Positions 10,111-20,320 of a DNA stretch of 64,000 nucleotides are shown one piece after another. Below the pieces are notes generated by a model, which was given only the letters and a program-made list of their open reading frames with translations, did not search any database and was not told the origin of the DNA. Each line of letters starts with the position of its first letter. Position 1 is the first letter of the stretch. A program made the position numbers and the translations under genes. This DNA is from Epithemia pelagica (lineage: Eukaryota > Bacillariophyta > Bacillariophyceae > Surirellales > Surirellaceae), in assembly GCA_946965045.2 (NCBI GenBank), contig OX337238.1:1054001-1118000 (forward strand), given 5' to 3'.

Positions 10111-10699
10111 GATGAGCACTAGCATGTGTATCTTTTGTCGGGATCTCCAGGACATTTTGCTCAACATTTTTCATCCTGGCAGCACAACAACGGCAAACGA
10201 AAAAACAAACAACGGACATCTTATTGTCGGACCGTTTGAGAGCAACCGGCAACAACGCAAGATGCTAACAACAGAAAGAGGGCGCCGTCTACCATAATTG
10301 CAAGATTGATGAGCACTAGCATGTGTATCTTTTGTCGAGATCTCCAGGACATTTTGCTCAACATTTTTCATCCTGGCAGCACAACAACGGCAAACGAAAA
10401 AACAAACAACGGACATCTTATTGTCGGACCGTTTGAGAGCAACCGGCAACAACAAGATGCTAACAACAGAAAGAGGGCGCCGTCTACCATAATTGCAAGA
10501 TTGATGAGCACTAGCATGTGTATCTTTTTTCGAGATCTCCAGGACATTTTGCTCAACATTTTTCATCCTGGCAGCACAACAACGGCAAACGAAAAAACAA
10601 ACAACGGACATCTTATTGTCGGACCGTTTGAGAGCAACCGGCAACAACGCAAGATGCTAACAACAGAAAGAGGGTGCCGTCTGCCATAATTGCAAGATT
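10111..10699. repeat. three tandem copies of a 195-197-bp unit
   Basis: Copies start at 10111, 10308 and 10503, each beginning GATGAGCACTAGCATGTG, and the third ends at 10699. They differ at only a few bases; the second lacks a GC pair. The frame is open across copies on both strands only because the unit length and composition allow it; no product is recognisable. Confidence 0.95.
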
Positions 10700-10816
10700 T
10701 TCCGTTTGTCCGTATGAGAGACAGCGGGATGGCTGTGATTCCTGATGCCCTTCTACGAGAAACTAACTTTGACGTACGGCTATTCTTCTGAAGTACAAAA
10801 TCTGGAGAGCTAAACA

Positions 10817-11086
10817 TTAACGCCATTCGTAAGGAACGCGCTTTAAGGCCTTTCGAGCAGTGGATTTACTACTCGGATAAATTTTATGGGAGTAGTTAAA
10901 ATGCTCGAATTTAATGCTCCGGCCTTAACGCCATTCGTAATCGAGTAGTAAATACACTACTCTGATAAATTCGAGTAAGGCCGGAGTATTAAATTCGAGC
11001 ATTTTAACTACTCCCATAAAATTTATCCGAGTAGTAAATCCACTGCTCGAAAGGCCTTAAAGCGCGTTCCTTACGAATGGCGTTAA
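10817..11086. repeat. 270-bp foldback element (111-bp inverted arms)
   Basis: The left arm (10817-10927) and right arm (10976-11086) are near-perfect reverse complements around a 48-bp centre, with at least one mismatch (GCATTAAATT against GTATTAAATT). The tips are TTAACGCCATTCG and its complement. The centre (10928-10975) is the reverse complement of sequence around 11840-11895, so the element belongs to the same family as the 106-bp units to the right. It has no coding capacity. It is a MITE-like or foldback non-autonomous element and would form a long hairpin if transcribed. Confidence 0.9.
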
Positions 11087-11721
11087 CACGGTTTGAAAAC
11101 AGTCCGTTTTAACTTCGAGTACAAATTTATTGATAGTGAGAATTTTTTGTCATCTTAGTCGCTCTTTTTTAACTTGAGCGACCACCTGCGAGGACCATGA
11201 GAGACAATGAGGACGGACCATGAAAATGGCATGGATCATCTTCCAGTGAGGCCAAGCCAGGTGAGAATGGATGAAATAAAGCCATATGATCAAGACAGAT
11301 GGTGTGTGGTGGCCAAAGTTGACGAAGGAAAGATGCAATGTGTCGAAAAAGGGTCAATGGGATGAACCTGGAAAAACACGGTCCGAGAGAGAGAAGTGGC
11401 AAATGCTCGACAGAGGCATTTGCAAATAACATGTAAAGGCACAGTCCTATAGTTCATGTTATTTTACACCAGAATGGAAGGTCTTGGCATTTGTTATTGG
11501 CTATTGACTGTGTCCGTAGCATTCAAAGTTGGGCCATGGTCGATGGATTCAAAAAATCATGAAAATTGCTGAAATTTTGACGGCCAAAACGACGGTGATC
11601 ATGTGAAAATTAGTGTAGACTATCATATATCAATGTGTTCAGAATTTCAAGTTCTACCAGAAGCAAGCTATAAGAAACCCAACAAATTGAAATTGACATA
11701 GATAGGACGACTTGAAATTAT
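11087..11721. other. no gene seen
   Basis: AT-rich sequence between repeat elements. Only short frames without recognisable products are present on either strand. Confidence 0.6.
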
Positions 11722-11933
11722 GGGAGTAGTGTATTTAATACTCGAATTTATCGGAGTAGTGTATTTACTACTCGATTACGAATGGCGTTAAACAGCGTAG
11801 CCACAATTTTTTGAATTATCCCCCAGCGTGGGTAGTGTATTTACTACTCGAATTTATCGGAGTAGTGTATTTACTACTCGATTACGAATGGCGTTAAACA
11901 GCGTAGCCACAATTTTTTGAATTATCCCCCAGC
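11722..11933. repeat. two tandem 106-bp units of the TTACTACTCG repeat family
   Basis: The segment from TCGGAGTAG at 11751 recurs at 11857, offset 106. Each unit contains GTATTTACTACTCGATTACG, the GAATGGCGTTAA tip found at the foldback ends, and a tail GCGTAGCCACAATTTTTTG followed by ATTATCCCCCAGCG. Confidence 0.85.
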
Positions 11934-12125
11934 GAGGGTTTTTCGGAGGTAGTAACTTCGTTGAAACACCCCCATCTCTGATCGCTGGATCCAAATTTAC
12001 ACCCTCAAAATCCCCCAATCTGGGGAGTCATCGAATATTCCTTAGCGGTAGTCATTCATCAGTCATCAGTCATCAGTCCCGCAATCGTCCCACTCATCGC
12101 AGGAACAAAATTGTCGAGTTTCCCA
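11898..12125. repeat. dispersed repeat, related to 23969-24195
   Basis: The stretch CCCCCAGCGAGGGTTTTTCG, a GTAGTAACTTCGTTGAAAC block and a distal part with ATTCCTTAGCGGTAGTC and three TCATCAG units all recur at 23969-24195 with scattered differences. It matches the arm sequence of the inverted-repeat element at 23203-23962, so it is probably a half or decayed copy of that family. Confidence 0.75.
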
Positions 12126-12259
12126 AGTCGTCAGGTGAAGAAAGACGGTCCTCTTCTAGTGTTGTCCTGCCTCTTGCCCCTTGCCCCATCTGTCCATTGT
12201 ATTTTTTTCGTTCGCTCGTGTACTTAATAGCTGGCTTCACGAGCGACCTGCCTAGTCTA

Positions 12260-12375
12260 TTACAGTACAAATACTGTACTGAAAATTTTATACATAAACA
12301 ATTATAGTAATCATGGATTACAGTACAAATACTGTACTGACAATTTTATACATAAACAATTATAGTAATCATCTA
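12260..12375. repeat. two tandem 58-bp units with an internal palindrome
   Basis: Units start at 12260 and 12318 (TTACAGTACAAATACTGTAC) and differ at a few bases. Each contains the short inverted repeat CAGTACA...TGTACTG. Confidence 0.85.
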
Positions 12376-12899
12376 TGCCCCTTTGCTTATCGACCATGAC
12401 GACAGCAAATTTGGGGACACGATGCCGTTCAAACCAGGAAGACCATGAGTCACCGCGCTTGGCGCTCACGTTGATTGTCGAGTGCGGACCCGACCGATAC
12501 ACAAGCGGCCCCTGTTCCCCAAACTCCACCGACGCAGCTGATTCAGCCATTGTTGCGGACACCGACGGCACCCAATCGAATGCATCCCACCTCGTCGATT
12601 GGAGGCATGATCATGATGGGTCTTTCCCCCACCATCAAGTGACACCCGATATCCCCAAGACCATTGACAACTCGGACCTGGAACCACATCGCGACAGTGA
12701 TGATTATCACACTCTCGTGAAGCCAATTCCCAATACAAGACAAACGCCCGTGGTGGACAATGATCAAGTGGATGTCACCTTTGGATGTGGAACCAACTTG
12801 TTGTCGACCGGATTACATCTTTCGCTCCTGCTTCTCGATTTCTTCATAACTTTGTTATTGGCAGCCTCGCGGCTCGCGGACTGTGGGATCAAAACGTGA
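12375..12899 (+). CDS. hypothetical protein (174 aa), weak candidate
   Basis: An ATG at 12375 opens 174 codons ending at TGA 12897-12899. The product is polar and Asp/Thr/Ser-rich, with a hydrophobic C-terminal stretch (LHLSLLLLDFFITLLLAA) that could be a membrane anchor. I recognise no domain. The opposite strand also has an open frame over part of it, and the ATG lies at the edge of a tandem repeat. It may be a chance ORF or a single exon. Beyond it to 13930 I see no other gene. Confidence 0.2.
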   Translation: MPLCLSTMTTANLGTRCRSNQEDHESPRLALTLIVECGPDRYTSGPCSPNSTDAADSAIVADTDGTQSNASHLVDWRHDHDGSFPHHQVTPDIPKTIDNSDLEPHRDSDDYHTLVKPIPNTRQTPVVDNDQVDVTFGCGTNLLSTGLHLSLLLLDFFITLLLAASRLADCGIKT

Positions 12900-13362
12900 C
12901 ATATCTAAGTTCGAAGTTGTCCCTTTTCATTTCACCGGTCAACCGGCCACGTCCTTGTCCTTGCACAATACACAACATACAACATCATGTTGTTTTTATT
13001 CTCTCTAGACACTAGACAGGGACGTTCCAGGTTCCAGATTCCAGACCTTGTCCTTTCTACCTACCTAGGACCTCGGACCTCGGACCTTTTACCTCTAGTT
13101 AGTAGTTAGTGCTTCTTCACTACTTCGTTGGCAATTTGCATGTTGAAGAGAGAAACCGTCCTCATTCCTCATATGCAGTCTTTGCAGTCTTTGCATTTCG
13201 CAGCAACTTCCGGTAACTACACGTGAGTCGCATATTCTCTCCCAATACCCAACGGACGAAACCGAAACAAAGGATCGATATTTATACAAAGTACGTATTA
13301 TGATACCATAGAATATGATTTACCATTCTCTAGTATGGAACAAACGGGAATGTCGAAAGGTA

Positions 13363-13640
13363 TGTCGTTTGTATGTCGTTTGATGTTGTTTGATGTCGTT
13401 TGATGTCGTTTGATGTCGTTTCGGGCTCGCGCGCAAACATGGTTTGCCTCAAAATCCAGCGGTGCTCGTTCAGTTGATGGGCCTACCGTCAATCAGTGAC
13501 TTGTAACCTTGTGATTTCTCATGAAGAATTCCAACTGCTGGAGAGTACATATTCTTTTAGCGATAAAAACATCCGACATCATCCGACATCATCCGACATC
13601 CTCCGACATCATCCGACATCATCCGACATCTACCAAATCC
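13363..13640. repeat. two decamer minisatellites
   Basis: About six TGATGTCGTT-like decamers lie at 13363-13424 and six ATCCGACATC-like decamers at 13571-13630, with further degenerate units after these. They lie downstream of the LINE 3' end. Confidence 0.85.
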
Positions 13641-13886
13641 TCCGACATCCTTGACTCTGGATGTTTTCCTCATATTGAAATAATCTATACCTAGTATGAT
13701 CATATAAGAGGTATTACTGTGTGATAATGAAAAATGTTATATCGTGACGATACTCTGAGTAGTAGAAGGATTACCTACGTTTTGAGTCCATTACCGGAAG
13801 TTGCAGCGAATCGTAAAAAAAAAACTGGAAATCTATTTTAACGCTGCCGCACGCACCACGCATGGTGACGCCGACCGACGCGCCGG

Positions 13887-13939
13887 GCCTAGAAAACTAG
13901 GCGAGGACTAAATAGGGTAGCTTGAGAAGAACTCAAGCT
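13887..13939 (-). other. two small hairpins at the LINE 3' end
   Basis: GCCTAG-AAAA-CTAGGC (13887-13902) is a perfect 6-bp stem. AGCTTGAG...CTCAAGCT (about 13919-13939) is an 8-bp stem that includes the ORF2 stop. Stem-loops at a LINE 3' end can be the recognition site of its own RT; that role is inferred. No poly(A) tail is visible beyond them. Confidence 0.45.
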
Positions 13940-16900
13940 AGTCCAGCATAATGAAGAATGACGGGACGCCATGTGTTGAGCCAGGTATGTAATTGAGTGG
14001 AGGTGGTTTCGTGGAGAAAATGAGTTGCAGTGGAATCATAAAAGAAGGTACGGTCTGTCGAAGGAACAGACGATCGCAGAAGATACAAGTCGACAATTTC
14101 GCGACGGGCTTGGTTGAGAGCAGCGGCTTCACGAGTGGGAGCATTACGACCGTGAACATCCAGATTACGGCGCGTCCAGAGGTTGTGCACGTGTTGCCAT
14201 ATAATTTTGATACTGCCACAAATAGAGCGATGTCCAGAGAACTTGACAGGGTTCAATTCATGAGCAGAGACAAATTTGTCTTGGAGACTAATCCAGTCCT
14301 TGACAAAGCGACCGAAGAACAATTGATCCCATCCAACAAGCGTTTGGCGGGTAATCAGGGCTTGATATGGTGCAGGGACAGTCGGAAGCGCAATAGGAGT
14401 GTCAGCAAGCCACAGGCGCATTGCTTCACGAAGAATGGTGACAAGACATGGGTCGAAAGAGTTCTCGGTCCAAAATTCATTGAGCTCATCGAACAACGGA
14501 CCCGTCCAGTTTCGTCTAGACGGGTAGCGAAGAAAGTGGGAGCGATTTTCTTGTATGTTCGGACAGTTTGGGCACATGCACGTATAATGGTTGGCGTAGT
14601 GTTGTTTGAGAGTACCAACTGGTAGCCAGTTGTGGACGTATTTGGTGAGAAAATGGCGGCGATGAAAGTTTGCCCGCATCACAGAACCGTGTGTGTCCCA
14701 GCAAATTGAGTCAAAGACCGAAGAAGACCAGTGATGTTTAGATTTCAGGTACTCTGTAATTACCGGATCGCTCGAAAGACGGCGAAGAGTGCTTCTGTAG
14801 TTGGATGTAATGGTCCCAGACGGGCCATGCAACGCAGCAACAGTGCCAGTAATGAGTGGGCTGAACCGAGAAGAAATTGTTGTAGGGTAACGGTATTCAC
14901 CAGCTAAATGGTCAGCTTGGACATTCAATTGAGCTTCAAGAGGCAGTGTCTCATACGGGTGATATCGATCTTGGTGTGCCTTGACATGACTGAGCGGAGG
15001 AATCGAGGGAAACTGACGTAATGTATAAACTATTGACTGTTGCAAATCCCAGTCGGGTCCCATTGTTGAGTAAGGGTATTCAACTTGCCAGTCCAATCGT
15101 TGTCTGACGGTTTCGATCATGCTCAATGAATCCGTGTAAAAGTGTAGATCGTTGGGGAGATTCTGATTGTGAAAAAGACATAGGTGGTAAATGGAACGTA
15201 GCAAGGACAGATAGCCGTAGCTTTCTGCCCGAAACGATGAAGTCCTGAATCCGGGAGCTGGGCCGGCCAATTCAAACAGGCATTGGTTTTCATGGGAGAC
15301 ACATACGGCACCGAAGCTCCCGGTAAAGAGAGCCGCGGAACCATCGCTGCACAAGACAAGTCCGTTTGTGAATTGTTCGAACAAACTTGAAGGAGAGCAA
15401 CGGAGAACAAATCCGGAAAGAAGATCTTGTTCCCACTTTGGCAAAGACATCACATGAGCAGTAAACGTGTTTGGGACCTCCTGTGGCACAGGATCCAGAC
15501 GGTGACTATACTTGTGAAGAATCCTCTGGTTGAACGGAGCAGGTGTCGTCGTAACTGGAACAGCAGCTGCTGGGACAATGAGAGTAAATTGGTCAGTCGG
15601 TGAGAACCAGCGGTACAAGTTTTCATGGTAGATTCGGTAGTTAGCACCATCGAGGACAAACAGTCGAGATGACTGTTCGCACAAATAACAATTCCATTTC
15701 CGTATCGTTATGTAGCCAGTTTTTAGCCATTTGCCCAAAGGGTTATTGAGTCGTCTGTCATTATCGCCGGTGGTTAAGGTTGAAAGAAATTTCCGCCACA
15801 AGTTCCATGCTTTGGTGCTCGGATAATCTTGGTAGGCTGTTAGTCCTCGTAGAGTAGAATGTTGTAGATGCAGACCAAGAGTAGGTGATAAAGATAAGCA
15901 TTGCCCATTGCAGGTGGTAATATCGCTAACCAGTGTAACACCGGGATACAATCGGCATGCATTGAGTAGTTGAAGATCCAATGGTTTGGTCGTAAATTGC
16001 AATGCATGATCCATAACAAACGAATCATTCTCTCTTTGCAGGGGTATGATGAAATCTTGTGCAAGTACAATTCGGCAATCCACAGTAGTTAAGAAGGATC
16101 GAAGAGAGGGAAGCCACATCATAGGAGCGAGATGAGGAAGTGGAGTCTTTACATCATCAAGAATAGAGACACTTGTACCTGCGAGCCATTGACCCCAGGA
16201 CACGGTGATATGAGCAAGATCAGACGGCAAACCTTGTGACCGTAAGCAAGCAAGGAACATGTATACTTGGGAGATACCACGCTCGGTAGTTAAAGATCGA
16301 AGACCAATACCTCCATAATCAGGAGAACCGTATACGATAGCATTTGGAGTGCACCTGTTATAACCGCATTTTGGTAACAGGGCCTTCTTGAATTGTCGTT
16401 GGAGGGCTTTACAGTGCTTGTCAGAGAGGGATGATGATGGCATTGGGTAGGTGATGCTTGGTAAGTAGACGGAATGATAATACGCCCAGGCGTCTGTTCG
16501 ATTAAACGGGCTTCGTGCCATGACACTGGTATGGTGACTGTTTTTCTTGGCTAGAGCATGGAAGAGACTTTGGTCGGTTGAAGCCAGTGATTTCATTACA
16601 CCAAGTGTTTTATGGCTTTGATAAGCAGAGAGCTGCTTTAACGGATGCGGTGAATTGTTGTTGTTAAACTGTATGCTGATACGAGGTCCAATCTGGCCAT
16701 TGCAAAGGTACGGTAGCCCATCAATTGTAAATTCAAAGTAGAGGAAGTGATACAAGCATTTGGTATCTTCCAAAGCTCCACCCGATACTTGTAAAACATC
16801 ATTCCACCTTTGAGCGTCCTTGGTAGCCTTGGCGATGTAATGTTCTGGTGACTGACGCTTGGGCAAGTTGAAGTCGTTCGTACTCCCACTGGTGTCATCC

Positions 16901-19900
16901 ACGAATCCTATCATAAAAACTTGAGCCTCAATCTCTCCTTGTGGAGAACGAAATGTCGCTCCATGAGCCTTTTCATCGTACGCATGAAAAAGTACCGAAC
17001 TGATTACACACCATATTCCTGGAGAGTTTCCTGCTCCCTGTCCGGAACCGTAGATTGGGAAAATTTTGCAGTGTTTGTAAAACTTCTCTGATACACCAAG
17101 TTGCGTCTTGAGGTAGTATTTTGCGTCTTCTAGTGTTGCAGCATTGATAAATACCACTGATCGGTGCTGGCCATAGGATCGAGATGCTAGGCTGCCAAAC
17201 GACATCACGATTCTGTCGTAGCACGCCGTTGCATCGTAGTCGAGGTGGACTAGCGGCCGTTTGCTCGCGCGGCTAATCTCATATTGGAACTCTTCCAACA
17301 TGGTTGGAAGGATAGCGTCTTTTCCTGGAACTCCACCGAACTGTTGGGGATGTAGAAGTTGATTGTTAGAACCGTTGCGTATCATCTGTCTCCATTTCAC
17401 TGCTAAGATCAGGTTATAATCCTGTTCATACAGGTGTATAACTCTTAGACGATGAATCCGATGATTGTTTGGTTCCTTCAATATCATCACGTTGACAATA
17501 TGTTTCCATCGTGATAGGCTGTAGCGATGGCTGATAGCTAGATTGAGCATTGCCACTTGCCATTCAATAAGTTGATGTCGTTGTTGTTCCAGTTGAGCAG
17601 TTGCATCATCGTCATCTTCAATGGAGATTGGATTGACCAGTGCCTTGCTATGAGACAGGTGAAAGCCAGACGGTGAGGTCGATGTCTTTTCAGGCCATGT
17701 TCGAATCTTTTCGGTCCACTCTTCGATTGTGATTTTGTCCTTGATTTCGTCCAGGTTTGTTCGGGCCTGCATGTGGCGGAGTACATCTTGCGAGACTGAA
17801 TCGAGTTCCTCTGTGTTCCATTGCCCTTCGAGAATCAGGTCTGCTACATGAGTCGACGCTCCCCAATCGATCCATTCAGAAAATGGTGGACGAGTTGGAA
17901 AGAGACCATCTGCTTGACCAAAATGGGTTTGGTTGCGTTGAAGAAGACGACTTTCTATCTCTTCTGGCGTGTCAATACTGATCCAATCAACACAGGATTT
18001 GTAGTTAACGTCGTCAGGGTCGGCTGGTACGTCCAATCGAGTGATTCCTGCTTTCTCCGCTCCTCGACATTGGCGAATCTTCCTGAACATATTCTTGGTT
18101 CTTTCTGCCGCCATGAGATTCTTGATGAGTTTGGCCTTTTTCTTGTTACCATTTGCCTCTGCGTCCCGTAACTGGATAAGTTGTTCATTCTGACGATGGA
18201 AGACAGCATTTTTAGTTGATTGGCGGATCTGTTGTTGAATCTGTCGGCACAGCGCTTGACATTCGGCCAGGGTCGTTGGTATTTCAAACTCTTCGTCTTG
18301 ATTTTTGTACCTTGCAATTGCTTCTTCGAATGACCTTTTTAGCCGGATAGACGATATTGTCTTGAGCAATATGTTCTTTCTTCGACGTAGCGTTGCCAGC
18401 TCGGACGAGAATGCTATATTTCTGGGCTTTCGTGTGCATTGCTTTGCTCCAAAAGTCCCAGCTCGTTGAAAATCGGCATCCAATTGCTCTTGAACTTGTG
18501 GTGTCCAGTGAGTTTTTGCTCTTTCTAGTCTTGTTCCAAAGTTGTGTTCTTGAAGATATCTGTGCTTTGCGGCGATATATTGTCGAACGGCGATAGGGTC
18601 CTTCGCGGTGAATTCTCGGCAAGGCATTGGCGCTAAGGCTTGTGTTCTGTTTCCAAAAAGTGCAAGCGTATCTAGATTGAGTATCATACCTCTGTGATCT
18701 CCGCTTCCTCGAAATTTAAAGGGCTCGTAGCATGCGTATCGAACTGCGTCTGCAACTCTTTCGCTTGCCAGAATAAAGTCAATTCGTTCGCTGCCTGTAA
18801 CATGAGTACCGAAATCAGAATGTCCTATTTGTTGTTGCATCACGTCTACCAGATTACATTGCGATCCGAGTGCTGACATTCCTTCACCCGAGTCTGACAT
18901 AGACTCGTTGAAGTCTCCTAGCAAAAGGATCTCGCATTGTTGGTCTTGATATCGTTGAATGAATTCTCCCAGGTCCATTATGAATGCTTCTCGCGGTGAT
19001 TCTCGTCTTCCTTGGACTAGCAGCATGCTTGATTGTTGAGCGGAGGCTGTATAAGATCGGACTGTTGTGTTTCCGTCATTATCAGTGTAGGTGATTGCTT
19101 GTTTACAGACTTGGTATGCTGCTACCACCAAGAGTTTCTTATTGTTCTTGCAATTCATCAGTTGGAATGACCAACGACCAAGTGAGTCGCTGCCTTGATC
19201 AATAATTCTTGCTGTGATGCTACCCTGTGAGCCCATAAGGGTACTGCCGGGTTTGTAGTACCGTTTTCGTGCTGGTATATTGCTGCTCCCGATCGTTGTT
19301 TTAGAGAATTCAAAGTGTTTTCTGGTGGTGTCATGTATGATGTTCTTGACTGCAGATTTTGTTGAGTCAATATTTGTTTCCGCTACTCCCCAGGTATCCG
19401 CTTGAAGTTTTTGCATCTCCAATAAGAACTCGGCATAATCTCCACCATTTTCACTCAATGTGAATCCATTTGCGTTAGCAAAGTAAATTCTGAAATGATT
19501 TTCATCCTTTTCGTCATCTTTGATTTCGTCCCCGATGAAAGGATTTGTTGCTAAGTTTTCTGCCACTATGGGGTTGTCGTTGTCTTCGTCTTCTTGGTTA
19601 GTAGAGTCACTGCTGTTTTGTGAGCCGTTATGTTGATTTTGGCTTGTGCTACTGGCTTGGTCTGTATCTGGTTGTTGTGCTGTCGTCTCTCGTGGCGCGA
19701 TGTTAATTCTTTCTGATAAATTAATTACGTGTCTGTCATTATGTGGTTGTGTGGGATTGGTTGCTTGTATGGAATCGGTTGCTTGTATGGACTCGGTTGC
19801 TTGTATGGAATCGGTTGCTTGTATGGAATCGGTTGCTTGTGTGGAATCGGTTGCTTGTTCAGGACTGGTTCCTTGATTGGTATCAGTCGCTCCTGGTTGA

Positions 19901-20028
19901 TTGAGTAGATGTATTGTTGGTGAATTTTCTAAGCTATTCACTACTTGCAGATAGTTGTTGTTTGTTGCTAAGTAAGTGTTGTTTCCTCTATTGATGCTCA
20001 TCGGTAACACTGTCGTATCCGCTAACAT
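13933..20028 (-). CDS. LINE ORF2: endonuclease, reverse transcriptase, RNase H (2031 aa)
   Basis: This is the enzyme of target-primed reverse transcription. The start is the ATG at 20028. Residues 1-175 are polar and include a hexapeptide repeat (SIQATD type). The endonuclease/exonuclease/phosphatase domain spans about 180-460, with YFANANGF, LLLGDFNES near 370 and the terminal SGDHRG motif. The RT spans about 850-1130, with LVHLDYDATACYDR and the catalytic FVDD near 1043 (about 16900). RNase H lies near 1555-1720: CSDGSAALF, RAESYGYL, FYTDSLSM and VKAHQD supply the acidic residues. A Cys cluster (CMCPNCP) lies in the C-terminal region. The frame is intact and long enough for a functional enzyme. 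Confidence 0.95.
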   Translation of the reverse strand: MLADTTVLPMSINRGNNTYLATNNNYLQVVNSLENSPTIHLLNQPGATDTNQGTSPEQATDSTQATDSIQATDSIQATESIQATDSIQATNPTQPHNDRHVINLSERINIAPRETTAQQPDTDQASSTSQNQHNGSQNSSDSTNQEDEDNDNPIVAENLATNPFIGDEIKDDEKDENHFRIYFANANGFTLSENGGDYAEFLLEMQKLQADTWGVAETNIDSTKSAVKNIIHDTTRKHFEFSKTTIGSSNIPARKRYYKPGSTLMGSQGSITARIIDQGSDSLGRWSFQLMNCKNNKKLLVVAAYQVCKQAITYTDNDGNTTVRSYTASAQQSSMLLVQGRRESPREAFIMDLGEFIQRYQDQQCEILLLGDFNESMSDSGEGMSALGSQCNLVDVMQQQIGHSDFGTHVTGSERIDFILASERVADAVRYACYEPFKFRGSGDHRGMILNLDTLALFGNRTQALAPMPCREFTAKDPIAVRQYIAAKHRYLQEHNFGTRLERAKTHWTPQVQEQLDADFQRAGTFGAKQCTRKPRNIAFSSELATLRRRKNILLKTISSIRLKRSFEEAIARYKNQDEEFEIPTTLAECQALCRQIQQQIRQSTKNAVFHRQNEQLIQLRDAEANGNKKKAKLIKNLMAAERTKNMFRKIRQCRGAEKAGITRLDVPADPDDVNYKSCVDWISIDTPEEIESRLLQRNQTHFGQADGLFPTRPPFSEWIDWGASTHVADLILEGQWNTEELDSVSQDVLRHMQARTNLDEIKDKITIEEWTEKIRTWPEKTSTSPSGFHLSHSKALVNPISIEDDDDATAQLEQQRHQLIEWQVAMLNLAISHRYSLSRWKHIVNVMILKEPNNHRIHRLRVIHLYEQDYNLILAVKWRQMIRNGSNNQLLHPQQFGGVPGKDAILPTMLEEFQYEISRASKRPLVHLDYDATACYDRIVMSFGSLASRSYGQHRSVVFINAATLEDAKYYLKTQLGVSEKFYKHCKIFPIYGSGQGAGNSPGIWCVISSVLFHAYDEKAHGATFRSPQGEIEAQVFMIGFVDDTSGSTNDFNLPKRQSPEHYIAKATKDAQRWNDVLQVSGGALEDTKCLYHFLYFEFTIDGLPYLCNGQIGPRISIQFNNNNSPHPLKQLSAYQSHKTLGVMKSLASTDQSLFHALAKKNSHHTSVMARSPFNRTDAWAYYHSVYLPSITYPMPSSSLSDKHCKALQRQFKKALLPKCGYNRCTPNAIVYGSPDYGGIGLRSLTTERGISQVYMFLACLRSQGLPSDLAHITVSWGQWLAGTSVSILDDVKTPLPHLAPMMWLPSLRSFLTTVDCRIVLAQDFIIPLQRENDSFVMDHALQFTTKPLDLQLLNACRLYPGVTLVSDITTCNGQCLSLSPTLGLHLQHSTLRGLTAYQDYPSTKAWNLWRKFLSTLTTGDNDRRLNNPLGKWLKTGYITIRKWNCYLCEQSSRLFVLDGANYRIYHENLYRWFSPTDQFTLIVPAAAVPVTTTPAPFNQRILHKYSHRLDPVPQEVPNTFTAHVMSLPKWEQDLLSGFVLRCSPSSLFEQFTNGLVLCSDGSAALFTGSFGAVCVSHENQCLFELAGPAPGFRTSSFRAESYGYLSLLRSIYHLCLFHNQNLPNDLHFYTDSLSMIETVRQRLDWQVEYPYSTMGPDWDLQQSIVYTLRQFPSIPPLSHVKAHQDRYHPYETLPLEAQLNVQADHLAGEYRYPTTISSRFSPLITGTVAALHGPSGTITSNYRSTLRRLSSDPVITEYLKSKHHWSSSVFDSICWDTHGSVMRANFHRRHFLTKYVHNWLPVGTLKQHYANHYTCMCPNCPNIQENRSHFLRYPSRRNWTGPLFDELNEFWTENSFDPCLVTILREAMRLWLADTPIALPTVPAPYQALITRQTLVGWDQLFFGRFVKDWISLQDKFVSAHELNPVKFSGHRSICGSIKIIWQHVHNLWTRRNLDVHGRNAPTREAAALNQARREIVDLYLLRSSVPSTDRTFFYDSTATHFLHETTSTQLHTWLNTWRPVILHYAGLA
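19761..19868 (-). repeat. six 18-bp tandem units coding for a hexapeptide repeat
   Basis: Units of TTGCTTGTATGGAATCGG (plus strand), with single-base variants, encode repeats of SIQATD/STQATD near residue 60 of LINE ORF2. The length is a multiple of three, so copy-number change keeps the frame. Confidence 0.95.
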
Positions 20029-20320
20029 CCAGGTTGGATGGATGTAGCGTCATACTCACGTCCACTGGACCGCGAGTGGCATTTGTCTGTTCCGTGGCCT
20101 GAGAACCTTCTGTCGAGGCGGCGGACGGTGTTGTTGGTTGTTGCTGGTGATAGGACTGGATAAGGCGCTGTTCGAGAGCTTGAAACCGAGCTTCTGCTGC
20201 TGCGTTTACTGCAGAAATGATACGTTTAATATCAGACATGGGAGTCTGTCCTTGTGGTTGAGGAGGATGTTGAGACCTGGGTTGGGCATATTCTTGAGGA
20301 GGATATTGCCTGTCGCGTTC
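19988..20320 (-). CDS. in-frame extension of LINE ORF1, overlapping ORF2
   Basis: After the ORF1 TAG (20323-20321) the same frame is open for 110 codons to TAG 19990-19988, overlapping the ORF2 start by 41 nt. It begins with a Gln/Pro-rich stretch, then an ATG at 20239 starts MSDIKRIISAVNAAAEARFQ, a helix likely to form a coiled coil. The composition matches the end of ORF1 (Gln/Pro/Ser-rich, helical). Either ORF1 once extended to 19988 and acquired a stop, or the extension is made by readthrough or from its own ATG. An imperfect 7-bp hairpin starts 10 nt after the TAG; it is weak. Confidence 0.5.
   Translation of the reverse strand, partial: ERDRQYPPQEYAQPRSQHPPQPQGQTPMSDIKRIISAVNAAAEARFQALEQRLIQSYHQQQPTTPSAASTEGSQATEQTNATRGPVDVSMTLHPSNLDVSGYDSVTDEHQ

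Noticed and set aside
10111-10699. CRISPR-like array
   Set aside because: Whole 197-bp units are repeated without alternating unique spacers, and the genome is eukaryotic.
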